DNA of 64,000 nucleotides from Galerina marginata. Taxonomy: Eukaryota > Basidiomycota > Agaricomycetes > Agaricales > Galerinaceae. The notes beneath the pieces are model-generated. The model searched no databases. It saw nothing but the letters and a program-made list of their open reading frames with translations, and had not been told where the DNA came from. Shown in pieces: positions 59,298 to 64,000 of the stretch. The stretch is from assembly GCA_023014335.1 (NCBI GenBank), contig JAECYW010000004.1:3534001-3598000 (forward strand). The letters are read 5' to 3'. Made by a program: the position numbers and the translations under genes. Positions within the stretch are counted from its first letter, which is position 1. Every line of letters begins with the position of its first letter.

Positions 59298-61761
59298 GAT
59301 GACGGATAACGACTAGGTGGCGGTTAGAAACCAAGGATGGGTAGAAGCAGGATAATCCGCAAATCCGCCGTTTCAATTTCAGAGGGAAACCCATGTGACT
59401 GGATGGCTTGTTCATGCTCTCGACGTTGGATCGTGGTGAATTGTTGTCTATGTCCTAAAAAAAATTCTAGAAATCAATGTAGCTGCAGCTATAATCAATT
59501 AACAAAGGTTTGACTCCTTACCTTCATTTTCGAGCAATAAAGACGAAAGAAATTACATTCCAAGAGTTGCGTTGGGCGGCCCGGAGACCTTCACCAACAC
59601 GTGGAACGTTGAGGTATGATTTTCCAAATATGGGGCTTCAGTGGAAAGGCATACTCGGCCCACAAAGGCAAAGCGACCTGTGAAACTGTGAGGTTTTGAA
59701 TAGTGGAAGAGCCAATGGCTTCCAAAATTGATGGGTTTCGGGCAAGTTTTGAGCAACGTCAAATTCGCGGCAGAAGTTGTGCCGCATTGTTTGGCAGTAT
59801 TGAACATTATCATCTTCAATAAACGTAGGCTGCCAAGCCTCTTCCATCTCCTTTTAGGCGCTCTCCACCACAGATTCACAGCTTCGAGCACAGCTGCTAC
59901 GATGGTTCTGGTTAGTAGTTACGCAGTCCCCGTTTCTTGTGAGTGCGTCGTACGCATTTATATACGGCTTTGTATGCATAAAAAACTCGTCAGCTAGAAG
60001 GAACAAGGAAACCCCTTTGATTAATTAACAAATGTGTTTCAACGATGGACTCGGACGACCCATATAAGTTAGTCCTCCTCGAATATTTCTAGTTTTGTTC
60101 TTTCTCCTGCAACATTCAATAGCCCCTTGGTGAGACAATTTTCCTATTTTAAATACCGTCAACCTTTGACGCCTATTACATCACACAACGCTTCAACCAA
60201 ACGAACGCCTGAGCCAGATAACTGCGATGAATTCGACGCTATTGCGTTTGATCTCCAAAATTTGGGTGGTGAAAAAGGTCTGTTCTTTCTTTTGGACATA
60301 GCCGCAAAAACACTATAAAGCACATGGTTCTTGGAGTTCTCCATGCCCGCTGCTACACTTTAGGTGCTCCCAGTACTCACGAATCCAAGTGAAACAAATG
60401 TTGAAAGGAGATAACCATTCTGAATGACGGGAATCTGACTTATAACCGTAAGAAGTTCACTCATGGAAGAAGAATCTAAATTTGAGCCTTGCCAGGATTG
60501 GCTAAGTGGATTAATGTTCTCCGTCAGACCGTCCAGTCTTGCATTATATCCGGAAGTTGCGCACTTACATAGTTGAGTCAAGAAGGAAAGTCAGAGCCGA
60601 GATTTCGTCCCAACTTTGCCCCCCCATATTTTTGCTCACGCCTACCTTACAAAAACGGATAATGGTACCTTGACTTCTTTACCTGGAGAAACTGACGGCA
60701 GTTGAAGGGCAGGGCATTGACTTAAGCACTAGCTGCGTTCCTGTTCACGCCCGTCTCCACTGCAAATGAATACTCATACAGAATGGGGCGAAAATGAATT
60801 AGCCATTGTTCCTCAAAACGCGGTACAGCGCTACTAATTGAAGACCCACTTGGGCTTGGAAGGACCTGCGAGGCGGTCTACGGCGGTACAGACCAATTAC
60901 CACTGATCCATTGCTGATACACCATCTCGTAACATCGGCAAGGTTTTAAATACTGGCCTCTGTTTCTGAACTTGGAGCATTTCTTATCGCTGCGGAAATA
61001 TGCTCCTTTCTGCGACGCAAAGTTTTGCTTGGATACAATGGCCTAGTAAATGAAGCCATGAAAGGTTTAATTTCCTCTGAATAATGAATGCGGGTCCGAC
61101 TCATAAAATTAAACGCTTAAGATGATAGCCAGATAGGACTCATCCGAGTACGTCCGACACTTATATTAGTTATAACCATGTAGGTAGAGTAATTCACACT
61201 CTGTCATTTTATTTTTGACTTCCTCGATGTGCAGGTCGCATAAATATGTGGCGTCCATATTTTCGATGCTTGCCACCCGCTCACGGAGGCCGTAACTACG
61301 TACCTCGGTTAGAAGTCAAGCAAGCATTCTTTCTACTTAATTCTGACTGAAGTCGGAAGTGAAGATGAATCTTGTTGAGGAGTAGGAAATAGCACTTCGT
61401 TCTTGTTAAATAATTCTTCTGAACTTTTTAATTGATTTGAGGGCCAGATGCTTCACGGAGTTTTCTAGCGCCTCCAAGACGATTCAGATCCACTCTGGCA
61501 TCTAATCACCGTAGTAGTCGCGTCAGGAACGACGCAGCCTGCGAACCGATCCCATTGATCATGCCGAATGATCGATCAGCCGAACTTTCCCGGTAATCGT
61601 CTTAGTTGCCGGATCTAAGAAATTCTTGACTCGTTCGAATTATCTCACCACAAATCTCTCCTGTAGGACGCTGTCACTTGGGTGTATTGGTCTTTGGCGT
61701 CGTGCCACTATACCCAGTCGATCCTACATATTGACTTGCAAGAATCGAGAACTCGGAGCAA
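59298..61761. other. Intergenic with weak coding hints
   Basis: About 2.5 kb. Minus-strand frames at 59553-59891 and plus-strand frames at 60045-60318 (MDSDDPYK, then KYRQPLTPITSHNASTKR... and DEFDAIAFDLQNLGGEK) have protein-like stretches, but no start-to-stop model could be built and no family recognised. 60.6-61.6 kb has nothing visible. Confidence 0.35.
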
Positions 61762-63804
61762 ATGAGCCAAGTATGCTGATTCTCGCCAACACTTCATCAA
61801 AATTCTACCATCTTATCTTAAACCCGTCAATAGATTCCTGATACCTCAATCAGTCATGATGCGCCGGTCAGTCCTCTCTTTCCAACAAGATCTATTTCGA
61901 ACTCGACCTGAACTATCTTCCAGGTAAAGCATCTACCGAAGGAATATTATACCGATTTTCTTTCTGATCTTGCCAAAGAACGCAAGCCCAGCGCAAGTGG
62001 GTCCACATTTGTCCTCGATTCATTGATCTCCATCTATCCATCTGACGGAGATCAGTCCGTAGCTTGTTCCCCCTTGAACATACCCCGGGGTTAATTTCGT
62101 TGCTCGCTGGAAAGCCTAATCCGTCAACATTTCCGTTTACATCGTTGAGCTTTAATGCACGTTCGCCTGTCCACCCAGATGAAGAGACCACTCTCAATCT
62201 CAGCGGTGCCGATCTCGCACAAGGGCTGCAATATGGCGATACGGCTGGTTTGAAGCAGCTCCTTGACTGGATCTATGGTTTACAAGAAATTAACCATGGC
62301 CGCAAAAGGAATGAAGGGTGGAGGATATCTATTGGTTCGGGGTCCCAGGATTTGATCTACAAAGTCAGTTCTCCGTAACCATTTCTTTTAAAGTTTGAAA
62401 CAGTAAAATTCAACACCTGATTATCTGTTCAATCAGGCGGTTACTGCGATGGTTAATCCTGGTGATTCTGTCTTGGTAGAATCGCCCGTTTACGCGTAAG
62501 GCGACATCACTTCCAAGTTTAAGTTGGTTCTTAGAAGCTGATATTCTTCAACATACAGCGGCGTTATTCCGATGTTCCACAGTCTTCATTGCGACCAAAT
62601 TGGTGTGGATTTTGTGCTTCTAGTCATTTCTTATCGTATTAACACCGCTTGTATTCTGTATCTTTAGAGGTTGAGACGGACTCTCAAGGGATACGATCAT
62701 CTTCGTTGCGCACAATTTTAGAACAATGGCCAGAGGGAAAGCCTAAGCCCAAAGTTCTGTATACCGTGCCCGTAACGTGTCATTTTGATTTTGACAGCTG
62801 CAGATCATCGTTCATTGAACTTTCTTAGTATGGATGCAACCCAACAGGGATGACAGCCACTCTGGAAAGGCGAAAGGAGGTGCTTCAACTGGCCAGAGAG
62901 CACGATTTTATTATTTTGGAAGGTACTTCGATCGCCACTATCTACTCCGCGAACCGCCATTTGACCGACCGCGTGCAAACGATAGATGATCCCTACTTTT
63001 ACCTTTACTACGGGAAGGCACCGCGCTACCCGTCCTACTTTGCGCTAGAGCTTGATGAACCAGAAGTCGGCCGTGTACTCCGATTTGATAGTCTATCGAA
63101 GGTTCTTTCTGCCGGCATACGCATCGGATTTGCCTCTGGGCCTGAAGCACTCCTCGCGGCAATAGATCAACACGTACGTCCCAATTTGCTACTTGCGTTC
63201 TCATGTGTGCAAACGAAAATTCTCACTTTCTCTTCTGTCGTGTCGCTTAATACAAAATCGGCTGACGCTGTCAATAAATAGACCGCGACATCCAATTTAC
63301 AGACTTCTTCTCTCACACAAGCGATCGTCTTCAAATTGCTTGACTCGTGGGGCTACGAAGGGTTTGCCATTCACATTCAGAATGTTGCCGCTTTCTATGC
63401 CGAAAAGAGGGACATCTTTGAGCGAGCGATGAGGAAGTATCTGAGGGGCTTGGCTGAATGGAGCACGCCAGAGGCTGGCATGTTTTTTTGGTGCATGGAA
63501 TTTATTTTTCTCAAGCTCTATACTTACTCATTATTTGTTTGTATACAGGTTCAAGTTGCTATTGAACGATAATAAAGCAACAGATGAGGATAGCGGTGAT
63601 TCGGAGGTCGTAATCAAGACCAAAGCTTTCGAAAACGGGGTGCTCGCGCTTCCTGGCACTGTCTTCCTGCCGAATGGGAGACAAACCCCATATGTGAGGG
63701 CGTCGTTCAGCCTGACAGGAGAGGAAGATGTCGACAGGGCGATTCAACGCATCCGGGACGCTATTCTTGACGCACGCGCCACTGCGGTGGCAATTCCGGC
63801 TTAG
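61762..63804 (+). CDS. Aromatic amino acid / 2-aminoadipate aminotransferase (ARO8-like)
   Basis: PLP-dependent fold-type I aminotransferase that moves amino groups between aromatic amino acids (or 2-aminoadipate) and 2-oxo acids. Conserved blocks: LPKEYYTDFLSDLAKERKPS joined to FPLEHTPGLISLLAGKPNPS, LQYGDTAGLKQLLDWIYGLQ, IGSGSQDLIYKAVTAMVNPG, VLVESPVYAGVIPMF, VPYGCNPTGMTATLERRKEV, EDDPYFYLYYG, the PLP-lysine motif FDSLSKVLSAGIRIGF, TSSLTQAIVFKLLDSWGYEG and ALPGTVFLPNGRQTPYVRAS. It ends ATAVAIPA. Several short introns. The start is uncertain: I favour MSQ at 61762 spliced at GTATGC to the exon beginning VKHLPKEYY near 61923, because the closer MMRR start cannot be joined in frame. Class certain, substrate preference inferred. 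Confidence 0.82.
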
Positions 63805-64000
63805 TGTTTTTAAGCTTTTTGGTGGACGCTTAGCATACTAAGCGGGGCCAAAATTCGGATGGGACCTGAATTTTTTCTGCGCCGGAGGAGATAGTTACCT
63901 CTCCCCATGGGTTAAAGCGCCAGGTGAGGACATCTAGACTAAATGTTAGACGGGTGAATAAATCTACCATATCACATATCGGGCTAGGAATTTTTGAAAC
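63805..64000. other. 3' flank of the aminotransferase gene
   Basis: Under 200 bp to the window edge; nothing recognised. Confidence 0.4.

Overview
This window looks like nuclear DNA of a saprotrophic basidiomycete, most likely an Agaricomycete. The genes are broken by many introns of about 48-60 nt. There are secreted GH10 xylanases (one with a fungal CBM1 domain), tandem alcohol-oxidase-type GMC oxidoreductases, F-box/LRR-type proteins of the kind expanded in mushrooms, an M35-type zincin and a HEN1 small-RNA methyltransferase. All assignments come from reading translations and motifs; no database search was run.

Layout, left to right. 1-395 (-): 5' end of a replication factor C small subunit. 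813-3499 and 4395-7025 (-): two tandem AOX-type GMC oxidoreductases. 7683-8876 (-): PEX11-family peroxisomal membrane protein. 9926-15621 (+): three tandem GH10 xylanases (A, B, C). 16013-17786 (+): HEN1. 17959-18275 (-): V-ATPase subunit e. 19215-21574 (+): Baeyer-Villiger-type flavin monooxygenase. 21768-23732 (-): a fourth GH10 xylanase (D) with CBM1. 25769-27208 (+): intronless F-box/LRR-like protein. 27.5-28.7 kb: a repeat locus. 30182-31471 (-): a decayed Hsp70-like protein. 32390-33527 (+): secreted M35-like protein. 34668-36129 (-): F-box protein. 36516-39490 (+): mitochondrial ABC transporter ATM1. 40162-40443 (+): small secreted Cys-rich protein. 40.4-48.0 kb: gene-poor, repeat-bearing stretch. 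48029-55675 (+): very large PPS1-type dual-specificity phosphatase whose first intron is 2.1 kb. 57170-59297 (-): galactokinase. About 61.8-63804 (+): ARO8-type aminotransferase.

The strongest unexpected signal is a set of extremely small exons inside conserved catalytic motifs. Xylanases A, B and D each need a 2-nt exon to restore the I-(Y/L)-S-W-D-V catalytic strand, and paralogue C carries the same two bases fused to the next exon. Galactokinase has 8-nt and 16-nt internal exons, the GMC pair shares an 11-nt exon, and all four xylanases share an 18-nt exon. Exon lengths sum in frame across the fully modelled xylanases A, B and C.

Functionally, the xylanases and the CBM1 enzyme point to plant cell wall degradation. 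The AOX-type enzymes beside PEX11 suggest alcohol and peroxide metabolism, and galactokinase serves sugar uptake. HEN1 with a tryptophan/glycine-rich acidic tail suggests a link to Argonaute. A diverged repeat family with CCCAGCTCG/CGAGCTGGG ends occurs both at 27.5-28.7 kb and inside the giant PPS1 intron.
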